This document shows positions 8,169 through 17,534 of a DNA stretch of 64,000 nucleotides, in pieces. The notes beneath the pieces are model-generated. The model ran no database searches. It saw nothing but the letters and a program-made list of their open reading frames with translations, and was not told the origin of the DNA. The DNA is from Enterocloster asparagiformis (GTDB lineage Bacteria; Bacillota; Clostridia; Lachnospirales; Lachnospiraceae), in assembly GCA_018380885.1 (NCBI GenBank), contig JAGZSY010000024.1, forward strand, positions 1 to 64,000. The letters are read 5' to 3'. Positions within the stretch are counted from its first letter, which is position 1. Every line of letters starts with the position of its first letter. Both the position numbers and the translations under genes were made by a program.

Positions 8169-8756
8169 CTAATCGTCCCGGAACTCAACGGCGTACGCCC
8201 GGTTGATCTCCTCAAAACGGAAGCACTCCGGACAGTGGTCGTTGATCATGCCGCAGGACTGGAGATGGGCGTAGATCGTAACCGTGCCCAGGTATTTAAA
8301 TCCCCGCTTTTTCAGATCCGCGCTTAAGCGGTCCGACAAGCTGTTCTTTGCCGGCCGGCTGTCCCGGTGGCTTCTGATCACCAGGGTTTTCCCACCTGTG
8401 TAGGACCACAGATAGCGGTCAAAGGTGCCGTATTCCTCCCGAATCTCCCGGTAGCGGCGGGCGTTGTGGATCACGGCCCGGATCTTTCGCGGGGAACGGA
8501 TCATGCCCGGCGTCCCCATAATGGCCTCCACCTTGTCCTCACCGTACTCCGCGATCAGGTCGTAGTCGAAATCGTCGAAGCAGGCGCGGAAAATCTCCCG
8601 CTTCATCAGCATCATATTCCAGTTGAGCCCGCACTGCATGACCTCCATCACCAGAAATTCAAAGAGCCTCCGGTCGTCGTGGAGGGGCACGCCCCACTCC
8701 TCGTCATGGTATTTCCTCAACCGTTCATTTTCCTGGCACCATGTGCATCGCTCCAT
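8169..8756 (-). CDS. tag: DNA-3-methyladenine glycosylase I
   Basis: A 195-residue base-excision repair enzyme that removes 3-methyladenine from alkylated DNA. The family zinc ligands are visible: Cys4 in MERCTWC, His17 in KYHDEEWGVP, and the C-terminal His/Cys pair in CGMINDHCPEC. The central catalytic region with EVMQCGLNWNMMLMKRE matches Tag, where the usual Gln/Ser positions vary. Full length. The start is ATG after AAGGAG. It ends 123 bp before the cytidylate-kinase-like gene and lies 18 bp after the GGDEF/EAL gene, so the latter may drive its transcription. Confidence 0.92.
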   Translation of the reverse strand: MERCTWCQENERLRKYHDEEWGVPLHDDRRLFEFLVMEVMQCGLNWNMMLMKREIFRACFDDFDYDLIAEYGEDKVEAIMGTPGMIRSPRKIRAVIHNARRYREIREEYGTFDRYLWSYTGGKTLVIRSHRDSRPAKNSLSDRLSADLKKRGFKYLGTVTIYAHLQSCGMINDHCPECFRFEEINRAYAVEFRDD

Positions 8757-8774
8757 CGCAGGCTCCTTTCTCTG

Positions 8775-11471
8775 TCACAGATACGTGCGCTCATACTCCT
8801 CGATGGGAATGGGCTTGCTGAACAGGTAGCCCTGGACCAACTCCACCCCGCAGGAGCGCAGCGCTTCCAGCTGTTCCTCGGTCTCGATTCCCTCGGCCAC
8901 CACCTGAATCCCCATCTCCCGACAGATATTTACAATATTTTCCACAACAATACGGGCCTTGTCGCTGCCGGCCACGTCGTCCACCAGGCTCTTGTCCAGC
9001 TTGAGCACGTCAAACTCAATGGTGGAGAGCAGGGACAGGTTGGCGTACTCCGTGCCGAAATCGTCGATGGACACCACAAAACCCGCCTGGCGCAGGTCCC
9101 TGATCAGGGCTTTTAAGTCCACGCCTCCGGCCTCGTGGGCCGTCTCCGTCAGCTCGATCTCCAGGTACTTTTTCTCCACATTGTATTTCCGGCACAGCGC
9201 GGTGAGCCGGGCGATGAAATCGGGCTGGGACAGTGAGCAGCGGGAGAAATTGACCGAAATAGGCAGCGTCTGTCTGCCCTGCTCGCTCCACGCCCTCAGC
9301 CGGGAACACGCGTACTCGAACACATAGAAATCGATCTGGCTGATGGTCCGGCTCTCCTCCAGCATTGGCAGGAAATTGCCCGGCAGCATCAGGGAACCGG
9401 AGCGCGACTGGTAACGGATCAGAGCCTCGGCTCCCACAGCTGAGCGCTTTGACGAGGAGAGCTTTGGCTGCAGGTAAACCACAAAGCGGTCCTGGCGAAT
9501 CTCCTCCCGCAGCACCTCCGGGTCGGACAGATACAGCACCTCGTCGCTCAAATGCCGGTAGCGGTTGGAAGCCGGATTTCTGCGGTAAAATTCCTTCTTA
9601 TCCTCATACATATTGGCATCCGCGTCCGCGATTATCTGCTGGACATCCTGCACCTGGGTGGTCCAGCGGGCGCCCACCGCGGCGCGGCAGAGATCATTGT
9701 TGTCAAAATACCGGCGCAGCACAGCGGTCCTCGCCTCAAATGTCTCCTGGTCTATGCCGGGACAGAGAATCACGAACTCGTCCCCGCCGATGCGGTAAAA
9801 ATCCGCGTTCTGGAACGCCGCCCGCATCTGCCTGGCGCACTCCACCAGCGCCTCATCCCCGGCCGCGTGGCCCAGCTTATCGTTGATATCCTTCAAACCG
9901 TTTACATCCAGATATACGATGCCCAGGGGGCCGGGATAACCGGCCAGCGCCGCAGAATCCTTCATGTAACGGTTGCGGTTGTAAAATGAAGTCAGCGTGT
10001 CGTAGTAGCTCAGATGGGACAGCTGCTGCTCGCTCTCCGTGCGCTCGCAGCTAAGCATCAGAAAGTACCCCAAAGTGCGGAGCATGGGGCCCATGCCCTG
10101 TATTCCCTCAGCCCTCGCATTGTGTACCACAAACAAGCCCTGCAGCATCCCGCCCTGCTCCAAAGGCGTGGTCAGCATGCTTCTGATCTGCGCTTTGCGC
10201 AGCCTGGCGCACAAATCCGGATAAGCCTTCTCCAGGCTGTCCGCATCCTCCAGCACCACGCAGCCCTGTCCGTCCTCAAGCTGCTTCCAATCGTCGGCAG
10301 CTGCCAGCGGTATATCCTGCAAAAAATCCTTAACCGGCGGCACTCCCTGGCCGCACCACTCAAAGTCACAGCAGAGCTTTTCTCCCCGCACCATCAGCAG
10401 ATGGACCCGGTCCGCTGAGAGGAATTTCCCCAGAAATGCCAAAACCATCGGGAAGGACTGGATGAAATCGTGTTCCCGGTACAGGGTCTGGACGCATTCG
10501 ATCACGATTTTCTCCGCGTCCAGCGTATTTTTCAACTCCTGCTTCTCAGCCTCTGCCTCCGTGATATCAAAGGCAATCTGTATCCGGGCCGGCCTTCCCT
10601 CCCACTGGAGCAGACGGTCCTTCAACAGATAGTGACGCCCGGTGATGGGGTTGGTGTGCTCCCAGGTATAGTTCTCCCCCGGCACCAGGGCGGGCGTGGA
10701 GCAAAACGCGCAGGGGGCGGACAGTCCGTACAATACCTCGTAGCACTTCTGTCCCCTCAGCTCTGCGATGCCGAAGGTCCGCCGCCCCGCCTCATTGATA
10801 AACAGCAGCTCGTGATTTTCCAGATCCGTCACATACATGAGCTCCGAGATGGCATCCAGGGGGGCGCGCAGGTCCGCGGACATGCGTTCCAGGTTCTCGC
10901 TCTTGGCGCGGTTGATTTCCTCCGCCTCCTGCAGCTCCTTACGCCTGCGTCCCTGCATGGCTCCATACCAGGCCAGCAGCGCAGACAGCAGCAGAAACAC
11001 TGCTCCGAGAATCAACAGGCCCTGCTCCGCCCTGCGCACCTGGTGCTCCGAGTACCGTTCCGCGGCGCTAACCGTCCTGTCCGCCAGCTCGAAAAAGGCC
11101 TCGCTGTCAGTGTAGAGCGCCTTGCTGTCCCCGCCCTGGCGCACCTGCATGATCTCTCCCTTGATGACGGCCCACTCCTCCTGAAGCCGGCCCACAAGCG
11201 CCTGAAAATCGCTGTCCTCCATCCGCTCCAGGCCGTTTTCGCCCCGGCCGGTGGACAGCTCCGCCAGAATCCCGTCCAGCCGGTGGATGAGCCCGTCGTT
11301 CTGCTGTCCGTTCAGCTCCTGCTTGATCAGCCTCTGGGTTGCGCCTCGCACCACGCCGGCGTAGTTGATCACCCGCGCGCTCCCCTGAAGCTGGTGGATG
11401 GAAAAAACCGCCATCAAAATAGAGGCAAAAAGTGCCGCCGCTAAGGTGAATGGTATTAATCGTTTCGGCAT
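8775..11471 (-). CDS. Membrane GGDEF-EAL cyclic-di-GMP protein
   Basis: An 898-residue protein with an N-terminal membrane helix (about 5-25), an extracytoplasmic region containing an ATQRLIKQEL segment like PilJ-type sensor domains, a second helix near 155-175, a PAS region (about 200-310), a GAF-like region (about 320-470), GGDEF (about 480-640, motif RIGGDEF) and EAL (about 660-890, EALIRY and DDFGTEYANL). The GGDEF motif is canonical. The EAL domain keeps EAL and the DD pair, but the loop after DDFGT has Glu-Tyr where Gly-Tyr is usual. The start at MPKRLIPF is set by GGAGG; a longer frame to 11513 is rejected. Both synthesis and breakdown of c-di-GMP are possible. Confidence 0.88.
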   Translation of the reverse strand: MPKRLIPFTLAAALFASILMAVFSIHQLQGSARVINYAGVVRGATQRLIKQELNGQQNDGLIHRLDGILAELSTGRGENGLERMEDSDFQALVGRLQEEWAVIKGEIMQVRQGGDSKALYTDSEAFFELADRTVSAAERYSEHQVRRAEQGLLILGAVFLLLSALLAWYGAMQGRRRKELQEAEEINRAKSENLERMSADLRAPLDAISELMYVTDLENHELLFINEAGRRTFGIAELRGQKCYEVLYGLSAPCAFCSTPALVPGENYTWEHTNPITGRHYLLKDRLLQWEGRPARIQIAFDITEAEAEKQELKNTLDAEKIVIECVQTLYREHDFIQSFPMVLAFLGKFLSADRVHLLMVRGEKLCCDFEWCGQGVPPVKDFLQDIPLAAADDWKQLEDGQGCVVLEDADSLEKAYPDLCARLRKAQIRSMLTTPLEQGGMLQGLFVVHNARAEGIQGMGPMLRTLGYFLMLSCERTESEQQLSHLSYYDTLTSFYNRNRYMKDSAALAGYPGPLGIVYLDVNGLKDINDKLGHAAGDEALVECARQMRAAFQNADFYRIGGDEFVILCPGIDQETFEARTAVLRRYFDNNDLCRAAVGARWTTQVQDVQQIIADADANMYEDKKEFYRRNPASNRYRHLSDEVLYLSDPEVLREEIRQDRFVVYLQPKLSSSKRSAVGAEALIRYQSRSGSLMLPGNFLPMLEESRTISQIDFYVFEYACSRLRAWSEQGRQTLPISVNFSRCSLSQPDFIARLTALCRKYNVEKKYLEIELTETAHEAGGVDLKALIRDLRQAGFVVSIDDFGTEYANLSLLSTIEFDVLKLDKSLVDDVAGSDKARIVVENIVNICREMGIQVVAEGIETEEQLEALRSCGVELVQGYLFSKPIPIEEYERTYL

Positions 11472-11582
11472 AACGCTGCCCTCCGTCCGACAAAACCCTT
11501 GTCCCTTGATCACAGAATAATCGCCCGCAGGCTGTGCAGGCGGCTTGTCTCAAGCAAAAAAGACAAAAAGTCATTATTTTCC

Positions 11583-11612
11583 ATTATACCACCTTACAAT
11601 TCGGCAGTCCAA
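11583..11612 (-). promoter_or_regulatory. Promoter of the GGDEF-EAL gene
   Basis: Read on the minus strand: TTGGAC (11607-11612), an 18-bp spacer and TATAAT (11583-11588), 112 bases before the start codon. Confidence 0.6.
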
Positions 11613-11651
11613 CCTTTATTTCCGAAACCCCTGCTTTAGAAACGTTAAAAT

Positions 11652-11678
11652 GCCGCGAACGCATCAAGCGTCCGCGGC
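11652..11678 (-). terminator. Terminator after the amidase gene
   Basis: GCCGCG-N-ACGC with GCGT-N-CGCGGC forms an 11-bp stem with one mismatch and a 5-base loop, followed by ATTTTAA on the minus strand. Confidence 0.65.
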
Positions 11679-11732
11679 TGCCCTTATCCGTCTCATCGGT
11701 TGTCTCCGCTATTGTGGCGGTGATCAGGCCTC

Positions 11733-12515
11733 CTAATACACCGCCTGCTCCCGCACCATCAGGGTCGGATACCCCATATTGCGCAGAATCCGCTCCATGT
11801 TGGCCGCATTGTCCATGTTCAGGAACGCGCCCACCCGGACCTTGTAGTAGCCGTCGTCATGGACGATAAAGGCCGGCAACCCCCTGGCCTCCAGTTCCTT
11901 TAGCAGCCGGTCAGCCGGAACCCGGTCGCGGTATGCGCCCACCTGCACCTGGTAATATTCCGGGCGCGCCATCTGCTGCTGGCGGATTGTCTCCAGCACA
12001 CCGGTGGCGATGGCCTGCGCTATGTTCTCAAAGTTATCGTCAAAGAACCGGTTGTCGTCGGGATTGTCGATAAAGCCGGCCTCCACCAGCACCGCGGGCA
12101 TCTGCGTCCTGCGCAGCACGATCAGGCCCGGCCGCTCCTTGACCCCCAGATCGGCAAATCCCGCATCGGTCAGGTTCCGGCTGATATTTTCAGCCAGCAG
12201 GGCCGGCACGCCGGCGTCCTGATACACCAGCACCTCCGCCCCGGATGCGCTTCCGGGAATGGGCATGGCGTTGCGGTGGATGGAGATAAAATAATCCGCG
12301 CCGGAGAGGTTGCCGATCTGAGCCTTCTCTAAGGGCGTGTCAAACACGTCGTTCACTCTGGTGTAAAGCACGTTCACGCCGCTTTGCTCCAGCAGCCTGC
12401 CGACCGCCAGAGCCAGGCGGAGGGCGTCGTCCTTCTCCTGCCGTCCCATATATACTGCCCCGGGGTTCGCACCACCGTGGCCTGCATCTATAATAACCGT
12501 CTTTCTTTCTGCCAT
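11733..12515 (-). CDS. N-acetylmuramoyl-L-alanine amidase with SPOR domain (CwlC-like)
   Basis: A 260-residue peptidoglycan hydrolase. Residues 1-185 are the Amidase_3 zinc domain: DAGHGGANPG (first ligand), SIHRNA (second His) and VEAGFIDNPDD with the catalytic Glu. Residues about 190-258 are a SPOR domain, beginning YYQVQVGAYRDR and ending NMGYPTLMV. No signal peptide is visible. The size, order and lack of signal match Bacillus CwlC, a mother-cell amidase that acts late in sporulation. The start is ATG at 12515 after AAGGAG. The sporulation role is an inference from architecture. Confidence 0.85.
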   Translation of the reverse strand: MAERKTVIIDAGHGGANPGAVYMGRQEKDDALRLALAVGRLLEQSGVNVLYTRVNDVFDTPLEKAQIGNLSGADYFISIHRNAMPIPGSASGAEVLVYQDAGVPALLAENISRNLTDAGFADLGVKERPGLIVLRRTQMPAVLVEAGFIDNPDDNRFFDDNFENIAQAIATGVLETIRQQQMARPEYYQVQVGAYRDRVPADRLLKELEARGLPAFIVHDDGYYKVRVGAFLNMDNAANMERILRNMGYPTLMVREQAVY

Positions 12516-12609
12516 TTCGGTCACTCCTTCACATTTCACCTTGGAGAAATGAATATTCTCTCCCTATACCATATGTGAAGAAAGGCCGAAAGTTGCGCTA
12601 TTTTCGGAC

Positions 12610-13050
12610 TTAAATTTCGTCCACATCCACGCCTCGGGGGCCAACGTGGGTGGAAAATACGATCTGCGTGCTGGTTTTTCCAAATTTTTGCAGCTGGCCG
12701 ATAAATATATCCAGATCCATGGTGCTCTGGAAGGCCACCTTCATCAGCATGGAATACTCGCCGGTGACGCAGCTGCACTCCAGCACATTGGGCACATCGG
12801 CGGCGTAGGCGTAAAATTTCGGTTTGTCCTCGGGCACCACGTCCAGATTGATAAAGGCCAGGATGTGGTAGCCCAGCTTCATGGGGTCCACAAACGCGTG
12901 GTAGCCCGCGATGATGCCCTCCTTCTCCAGCCGCTCAATTCGTGCGGACACAGCCGGCGAGGATAAAAACGTTTTTTCCGCAATGGTCTTTAAGGACATG
13001 CGGGCATTCGCCTGCAGCAGCTTCAGTATCTTGCGGTCAATGTCATCCAT
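12610..13050 (-). CDS. Lrp/AsnC-family transcriptional regulator
   Basis: A 146-residue regulator with an N-terminal winged HTH (residues 1-60, starting DDIDRKILKLLQANARMS) and a C-terminal RAM effector domain (about 65-140) that normally senses an amino acid and sets the oligomer state. It has its own strong promoter at 13171-13199. It lies downstream of dapL and faces the same way, so the diaminopimelate/lysine genes or the liv transporter are plausible targets, but nothing in the sequence proves this. Confidence 0.88.
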   Translation of the reverse strand: MDDIDRKILKLLQANARMSLKTIAEKTFLSSPAVSARIERLEKEGIIAGYHAFVDPMKLGYHILAFINLDVVPEDKPKFYAYAADVPNVLECSCVTGEYSMLMKVAFQSTMDLDIFIGQLQKFGKTSTQIVFSTHVGPRGVDVDEI

Positions 13051-13170
13051 CTCTCATTTCCTCCCAAACTTCATTCCCCGGGGCGAACCGCCAAAAAAGC
13101 GGAGAAGCGCCCGAACCCCTGGTCCGAACGCTTTTGCCCGAAAAATTCTTATAAAATTTTCTTACTTGGT

Positions 13171-13199
13171 ATCATAAACTGATTTGCATCGCTTGTCAA
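13171..13199 (-). promoter_or_regulatory. Promoter of the Lrp-family gene
   Basis: On the minus strand: consensus TTGACA (13194-13199), a 17-bp spacer and TATGAT (13171-13176). Confidence 0.75.
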
Positions 13200-13222
13200 C
13201 CTAATTTTCTGAGAAACATGAT

Positions 13223-14446
13223 TTACCGCTTCATGGCTTTGCGGATGCGCTCCACCGCCTTCACCGTGTTCTCATAGGTCCCGAAGGCGGTCAGCCGGAA
13301 GTAGCCCTCGCCGCTGGGCCCGAAGCCGCTGCCCGGGGTGCCCACCACGTTGGCGTGCTCCAGCAGGAAATCAAAAAACTGCCAGCTGGTCATGCCCTCC
13401 GGCACCTTCAGCCAGATATAGGGAGAATTGACGCCGCCGAACACCGTGCAGCCGCTTTCCCGCAGGCCCTCGTAGATCACCCGGGCATTGCGCATGTAAC
13501 GGGCCACCTGTTCCTCCACCTGGCGCCTTCCCTCCTCGGAGTACACGGCCTCCCCCGCCCGCTGGACGATGTAGGGCGCGCCGTTGAACTTGGTGCCGTG
13601 GCGGCGGGCCCAGAGGCTGTGCAGGGACACGCCGCCACGCTGCAGCTTCCCCGGCACCACCGTGAATCCCAGGCGCAGGCCTGTAAAGCCCGCCTTCTTG
13701 GAGAAGGAGCGAAACTCAATGGCGCAGGTGTCGGCCCCACTGATCTCAAAGATGCTGTGGGGCACGTCCGGTTCCGTGATGTAGGCCTCGTAGGCCGCGT
13801 CGTAGAGGATCACCGAGCCGTTCTCATTGGCGTAATCCACCCACACCGCCAGCTGATCCCTGGTCAGCGTGGTGCCCGTGGGATTATTGGGCACGCAGAG
13901 ATAGATCAGGTCCGGGCGCTCCCCGGGCAGCTCCGGCACAAAGCCGTTCTCTGCCGTGCAGGGCATGTAGATCACCCGGCTCCACCTGCCGGTGGACGGG
14001 TCGTACTCCCCCGCTCTGCCCGCCATCACGTTGGAGTCCACATAGACCGGGTACACGGGATCGCACACCGCGATACGGCAGTCCTCGGAGAAAATCTCCT
14101 GGATATTGCCGCAGTCGCTCTTGGCCCCGTCTGAGACAAAAATTTCGTCCGGCCCAATGGGGCAGCCCCAGGCCTCGTAATCCTTTCTGGCTATGGCCTC
14201 CCTCAGAAAGGCATATCCCAGATCCGGTGCGTAACCGTGAAAGGTATCGGCACTTCCCATCTCGTCCACCGCCCGGTGCAGGGCCTCCACGATAGCCGGA
14301 GCGATGGGCTGGGTCACGTCCCCGATTCCCAGGCGGATGATCTCCCGGTCCGGGTGTGCGTTCTGATAGGCCGCCACCTTTTTCGCAATATCGGAAAACA
14401 GATAGCTGCCCGGAAGCTTCAGGTAGTTTTCATTGATTTTAAGCAT
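13223..14446 (-). CDS. dapL: LL-diaminopimelate aminotransferase
   Basis: A 407-residue PLP enzyme that makes LL-diaminopimelate from tetrahydrodipicolinate and glutamate in one step, bypassing the acylated intermediates of the lysine pathway. Family features are the N-terminus [20 protein letters not shown], the [10 protein letters not shown] block, the [10 protein letters not shown] loop, and the PLP lysine in [16 protein letters not shown]. Length matches the family. It follows dapF with a 176-bp spacer that can fold, and its ribosome site is GAGGAGG. With dapF it supplies meso-diaminopimelate for lysine and cell wall. Confidence 0.95.
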   Translation of the reverse strand: MLKINENYLKLPGSYLFSDIAKKVAAYQNAHPDREIIRLGIGDVTQPIAPAIVEALHRAVDEMGSADTFHGYAPDLGYAFLREAIARKDYEAWGCPIGPDEIFVSDGAKSDCGNIQEIFSEDCRIAVCDPVYPVYVDSNVMAGRAGEYDPSTGRWSRVIYMPCTAENGFVPELPGERPDLIYLCVPNNPTGTTLTRDQLAVWVDYANENGSVILYDAAYEAYITEPDVPHSIFEISGADTCAIEFRSFSKKAGFTGLRLGFTVVPGKLQRGGVSLHSLWARRHGTKFNGAPYIVQRAGEAVYSEEGRRQVEEQVARYMRNARVIYEGLRESGCTVFGGVNSPYIWLKVPEGMTSWQFFDFLLEHANVVGTPGSGFGPSGEGYFRLTAFGTYENTVKAVERIRKAMKR

Positions 14447-14622
14447 TGCCTCTTTCCTCCTCGCATGTCCTGCGGACCGGCAAAGCGCCGCGCCCCGAAA
14501 TCGCCTTCAGGCCGCGCCAGCGTCCGTTCCACTCAAATAAATACTCCCAGGAACCTTGCGCACGCCTTCGTGCATCCGGCCCCTGAGAGTTTGTTTAGAC
14601 TAATTTCACATGTGGTATCATA
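14447..14622 (-). promoter_or_regulatory. Structured dapF-dapL spacer
   Basis: On the minus strand this spacer can form an 8-bp stem, CTCTCAGG (14581-14588) with CCTGGGAG (about 14546-14553), that encloses a GCACG-AAGG-CGTGC hairpin. A second GC-rich inverted repeat lies at about 14475-14530. A TATAAT-like box is near 14626. It may carry a dapL-specific promoter or leader. I see no match to the lysine riboswitch or a T-box. Confidence 0.4.
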
Positions 14623-15456
14623 TTATAAATCTTCCGGAATGTCAATATCCCCGCGGAAAACTTCCACCGCCGGCCCGGTCATAAACAGGTGTCCGGTTTC
14701 CCGGTCCAGCCGTATGCGCAGCCTGCCGCCCTTAAGCTCCACCTCCACCTCGTCGTCCGTATAGCCCATGAGTATGGCTGCGGCTGCGCTGGCCGTGGCC
14801 CCGGTTCCGCAGGCCCAGGTCTCCCCGCTGCCCCGCTCCCATACCCGCATGCGGATATGGCCCCTGTCCACCAGCTGGATAAACTCCGTGTTCACCTTCT
14901 CCGGCTGGAAACGCGTGTGCAGCTCAAAGGCCGGCCCCATGGCCTCCAGGTTCAAATCGTCGATGGCGTCCACAAAATACACCGCGTGCGGGTTGCCCAC
15001 GCTGATGCCCACAAAGGCGTAGTCCGTCCCGTCCACCCGGATCGGTTCCGGCAGCCTTGAGGTCAGCTTCGCCTCGCCCATATCCACGGTGAGAAGCTGC
15101 GCGCTCAGTCGTCCCTTCTCCTCCCGCACCGTAAAGTCAATGGTCTTGATGCCGGCCGGCGTCTCCACGGTCAGGCTTCTCCTGTCCTGGGGTACGATGC
15201 CGTGGTCGTAGGCGTACTTGCCCACGCAGCGTATGCCGTTGCCGCACATCGGGCTCCCGGAGCCGTCCATGTTGTACATCTCCATCCGGCAGTCCGCCTG
15301 ATCCGACGGGCAGATCAGAATCAGCCCGTCGGAGCCGATGCCGAAATGCCGATCGCTGACATACCGTGCCGCCGCGGACGGATTTGGGACCGTCTCCTCA
15401 AAACAATTCACATAAACGTAATCGTTGCCAATACCCTGCATTTTCGTAAATTTCAT
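14623..15456 (-). CDS. dapF: Diaminopimelate epimerase
   Basis: A 277-residue enzyme converting LL- to meso-diaminopimelate. Both catalytic cysteines are present: Cys71 in PMCGNGIRC and Cys216 in WACGTGA. The N-terminal QGIGNDYVYV and the HFGIGSDGLI blocks are typical. The start is ATG after GGAGAGGG, ten bases downstream of the ANTAR gene, so the two are probably one transcript with glnA. Compare the paralogue at 17652-18509, which lacks both cysteines. Confidence 0.95.
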   Translation of the reverse strand: MKFTKMQGIGNDYVYVNCFEETVPNPSAAARYVSDRHFGIGSDGLILICPSDQADCRMEMYNMDGSGSPMCGNGIRCVGKYAYDHGIVPQDRRSLTVETPAGIKTIDFTVREEKGRLSAQLLTVDMGEAKLTSRLPEPIRVDGTDYAFVGISVGNPHAVYFVDAIDDLNLEAMGPAFELHTRFQPEKVNTEFIQLVDRGHIRMRVWERGSGETWACGTGATASAAAAILMGYTDDEVEVELKGGRLRIRLDRETGHLFMTGPAVEVFRGDIDIPEDL

Positions 15457-15466
15457 ATCCCTCTCC

Positions 15467-16015
15467 TCACACGTGTATCAAACTGATCACCATCTGCGCC
15501 GTCTCCACCAGGTTGGTGCCGCTGTCCATGCTGCACTTCTGAATATAGCGGTGAGCTTCGGATTCCGTCATGTTGTTGCGCTCCATCAAAAGCTCCTTGG
15601 CCCTCATGATCAGGTTCTGTTCCTCCATATTGCGCTCCTTGGGGCGCATCCGCTGCTTCTTGCGGATGCGGGCCTGGGACTGTACCATCATCTCCAGGGT
15701 GTCCACCAGGTCATGCACCTTGAGGGGCATAGGAAGGCAGATCACGTCCTTCATGTTCTGTCCGCTCCACCTGCTGGGGGAGGCGATCAAAAGCATATCC
15801 ATTGTGGAGGGAAGGCACTGCCGCAGTTCATCGTACATCATGTCCTCGAACCGATATCCGCTGACCACTATCCCGCTGTTCACGCCCTCGGCCGCCGTGA
15901 TGGTCTGGGCCCCTGAGGCACAGACCGCGACCACCTGAAATCCGTTGCGCATCAGGATACCCCTTATATTTTTCCCATCCTCCGGCTTGGAGAACGCTAC
16001 GATTATATTTGTCAC
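15467..16015 (-). CDS. ANTAR-domain RNA-binding response regulator
   Basis: A 182-residue protein with an N-terminal receiver-like domain (1-115) and a C-terminal ANTAR domain (about 125-180, MRAKELLMERNNMTESEAHRYI). ANTAR proteins bind paired hairpins in nascent RNA and prevent termination. The receiver domain keeps little of the acidic pocket, so phosphorylation is doubtful. The start is GTG at 16015, eight bases after AGGAGG; an earlier GTG overlaps the ribosome site. It lies 59 bp after glnA. An ANTAR gene beside glutamine synthetase is a known arrangement in Clostridia and suggests control of nitrogen genes by antitermination. Confidence 0.88.
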   Translation of the reverse strand: MTNIIVAFSKPEDGKNIRGILMRNGFQVVAVCASGAQTITAAEGVNSGIVVSGYRFEDMMYDELRQCLPSTMDMLLIASPSRWSGQNMKDVICLPMPLKVHDLVDTLEMMVQSQARIRKKQRMRPKERNMEEQNLIMRAKELLMERNNMTESEAHRYIQKCSMDSGTNLVETAQMVISLIHV

Positions 16016-16074
16016 ATGCCTCACCTCCTGGTCAGCCGGCCGTTTTGCCCGGGGCGCCCGCCCCTGTGCCCGCG

Positions 16075-17412
16075 TTAATATTTATATAAATATTCGCTCA
16101 CTTCCCAGTCCGTCACCTGTGCCCGGAAATCGCGCCATTCCTTCTTTTTGGCTTCCAGATATTTGGTGAAAATGTGTTCCCCCAGCACATCCCGGATAAA
16201 GCCGTCGTTCTCAAAGGCCTCGATGGCCTCCCCCAGGGTTTCCGGAATCCGCTCCACCCCGCGCCTTTCCAGGTGTTCCGGATCCATGGTGAACATGTTG
16301 CCCTGCACGCACTCCGGCAGCTCCATCTTCTTCTCGATGCCGTCGAGGCCGGCTCTCAGGCAGGCCGCCAGAGCCAGATAGGGGTTCATGGCGGAGTCCG
16401 GGCAGCGCAGCTCAATCCTGGTGCTGGCTCCCTTGGAGGAGGGGATTCGGATCAGGGAGCTGCGGTTGGAGGTGGCGGACCATGCGATGTAGATCGGCGC
16501 GTCATAGCCCGGGATCAGCCGCTTGTAGGAGTTTACCAGCGGATTGGTCAGAATCGTCATAGCCTTCATATGGTGCAGGATTCCCGCCATAAAACGGTAG
16601 GCGGTGGAGCTGAGGCCCAGGGCGTCGCTCTCGTCCACAAAGGCGTTGTTGCCCGCCGCATCCTCCAGGGACATGTTGATGTGCATGCCGGAGCCGTTGA
16701 CGCCCTCCTTGGGCTTGGGCATAAAGGTGGCGTGGAGGCCGTGGCGCTTGGCGATGGTCTTGGCCGCCATCTTGAAGGTCATAATGTTGTCCGCGGAGCA
16801 CAGCACATTCTCGTACTGGAAATCGATCTCGTGCTGGGCCGGGGCGATCTCATGGTGGGAGGCCTCCACCTCAAAGCCCATGTCCTCCAGGTTCAGCACG
16901 ATATCCCGGCGCACATTCTCCGCCAGATCGATGGGCGCCACGTCGAAATATCCGGCCGTCTCGTGGGTCTCGGTGGTGGGGTGGCCCTGCTCGTCGGTGT
17001 GGAACAAGAAAAACTCGCATTCCGGGCCCACGTTGAACACGTAGCCCATCTCCCTGGCCCGGTGGATAGCCCGCTTGAGCACATAGCGCGGATCGCCCAC
17101 AAAGGGAGTCTGATCCACGCCGTACACGTCGCAGATCAGACGGGCCACCTTGCCCTGCTGAGGACGCCAGGGGAATATCTCAAAGGTGTCCAGGTCGGGA
17201 TACAGATACATGTCGGACTCGTCGATCCGCACAAAGCCCTCAATGGCGGAGCCGTCGAACATACAGCGGTTATCCAGCGCCTTTTGCAGCTGGCTGGACG
17301 TGATGGCCACATTTTTCAGCATTCCGAAGATATCCGTAAACTGCAGACGGATGAATTCCACATCCTCTTCCTCCGCAAGGCGGATTATATCTTCCTTACT
17401 GTATTTGCTCAT
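16075..17412 (-). CDS. glnA: Glutamine synthetase type I
   Basis: A 445-residue enzyme making glutamine from glutamate, ammonia and ATP. GSI signatures are visible: the N-terminal beta-grasp with FTDIFGMLKNVAI, the DGSAIEGF loop, the GPECEFFLF block, the NGSGMHINMS ATP region, and the NRSSLIRIP/RIELRCPDSA segment. The length fits the short GSI-alpha form of Firmicutes, which is feedback-regulated rather than adenylylated; the usual adenylylation tyrosine loop is absent. The start at 17412 follows GAGGGAG; a longer frame to 17472 is rejected. It is preceded by a strong promoter and a folded leader, and followed by the ANTAR gene. Confidence 0.96.
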   Translation of the reverse strand: MSKYSKEDIIRLAEEEDVEFIRLQFTDIFGMLKNVAITSSQLQKALDNRCMFDGSAIEGFVRIDESDMYLYPDLDTFEIFPWRPQQGKVARLICDVYGVDQTPFVGDPRYVLKRAIHRAREMGYVFNVGPECEFFLFHTDEQGHPTTETHETAGYFDVAPIDLAENVRRDIVLNLEDMGFEVEASHHEIAPAQHEIDFQYENVLCSADNIMTFKMAAKTIAKRHGLHATFMPKPKEGVNGSGMHINMSLEDAAGNNAFVDESDALGLSSTAYRFMAGILHHMKAMTILTNPLVNSYKRLIPGYDAPIYIAWSATSNRSSLIRIPSSKGASTRIELRCPDSAMNPYLALAACLRAGLDGIEKKMELPECVQGNMFTMDPEHLERRGVERIPETLGEAIEAFENDGFIRDVLGEHIFTKYLEAKKKEWRDFRAQVTDWEVSEYLYKY

Positions 17413-17443
17413 TGTTTTCTCCCTCTCTCGTCTGAAACAAGTG

Positions 17444-17520
17444 AAACGAGACCATCCTGCAGCCGTCCTCACGGGCCGGCGATCCCGGCGATTTGCTCCT
17501 TTGCAGTGATGATCTCGTTT
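17444..17520 (-). promoter_or_regulatory. Long hairpin in the glnA leader
   Basis: On the minus strand the leader can form an 18-bp stem from AAACGAGATCATC-A-CTGCA (17502-17520) and TGCAGGATGGTCTCGTTT (17444-17461), with one bulged A and one G-T pair. Inside, TGC-AAAGGA-GCA (17494-17505) is a small alternative hairpin whose six-base loop has A at position 1 and G at position 4, the pattern of ANTAR target loops. The two folds share the TGCA bases and exclude each other. The regulatory role is inferred. Confidence 0.55.
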
Positions 17521-17534
17521 TATTCTTTTTCTAA

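Noticed and set aside
10470..11444. A long plus-strand frame opposite the GGDEF-EAL gene
   Set aside because: It has no domain, its composition is that of an antisense shadow, and there is no start signal.
14447..14622. T-box or lysine riboswitch before dapL
   Set aside because: A GTGGAACGG string recalls the T-box, but the TGGNACCGCG core is absent, and the lysine aptamer core is not found.
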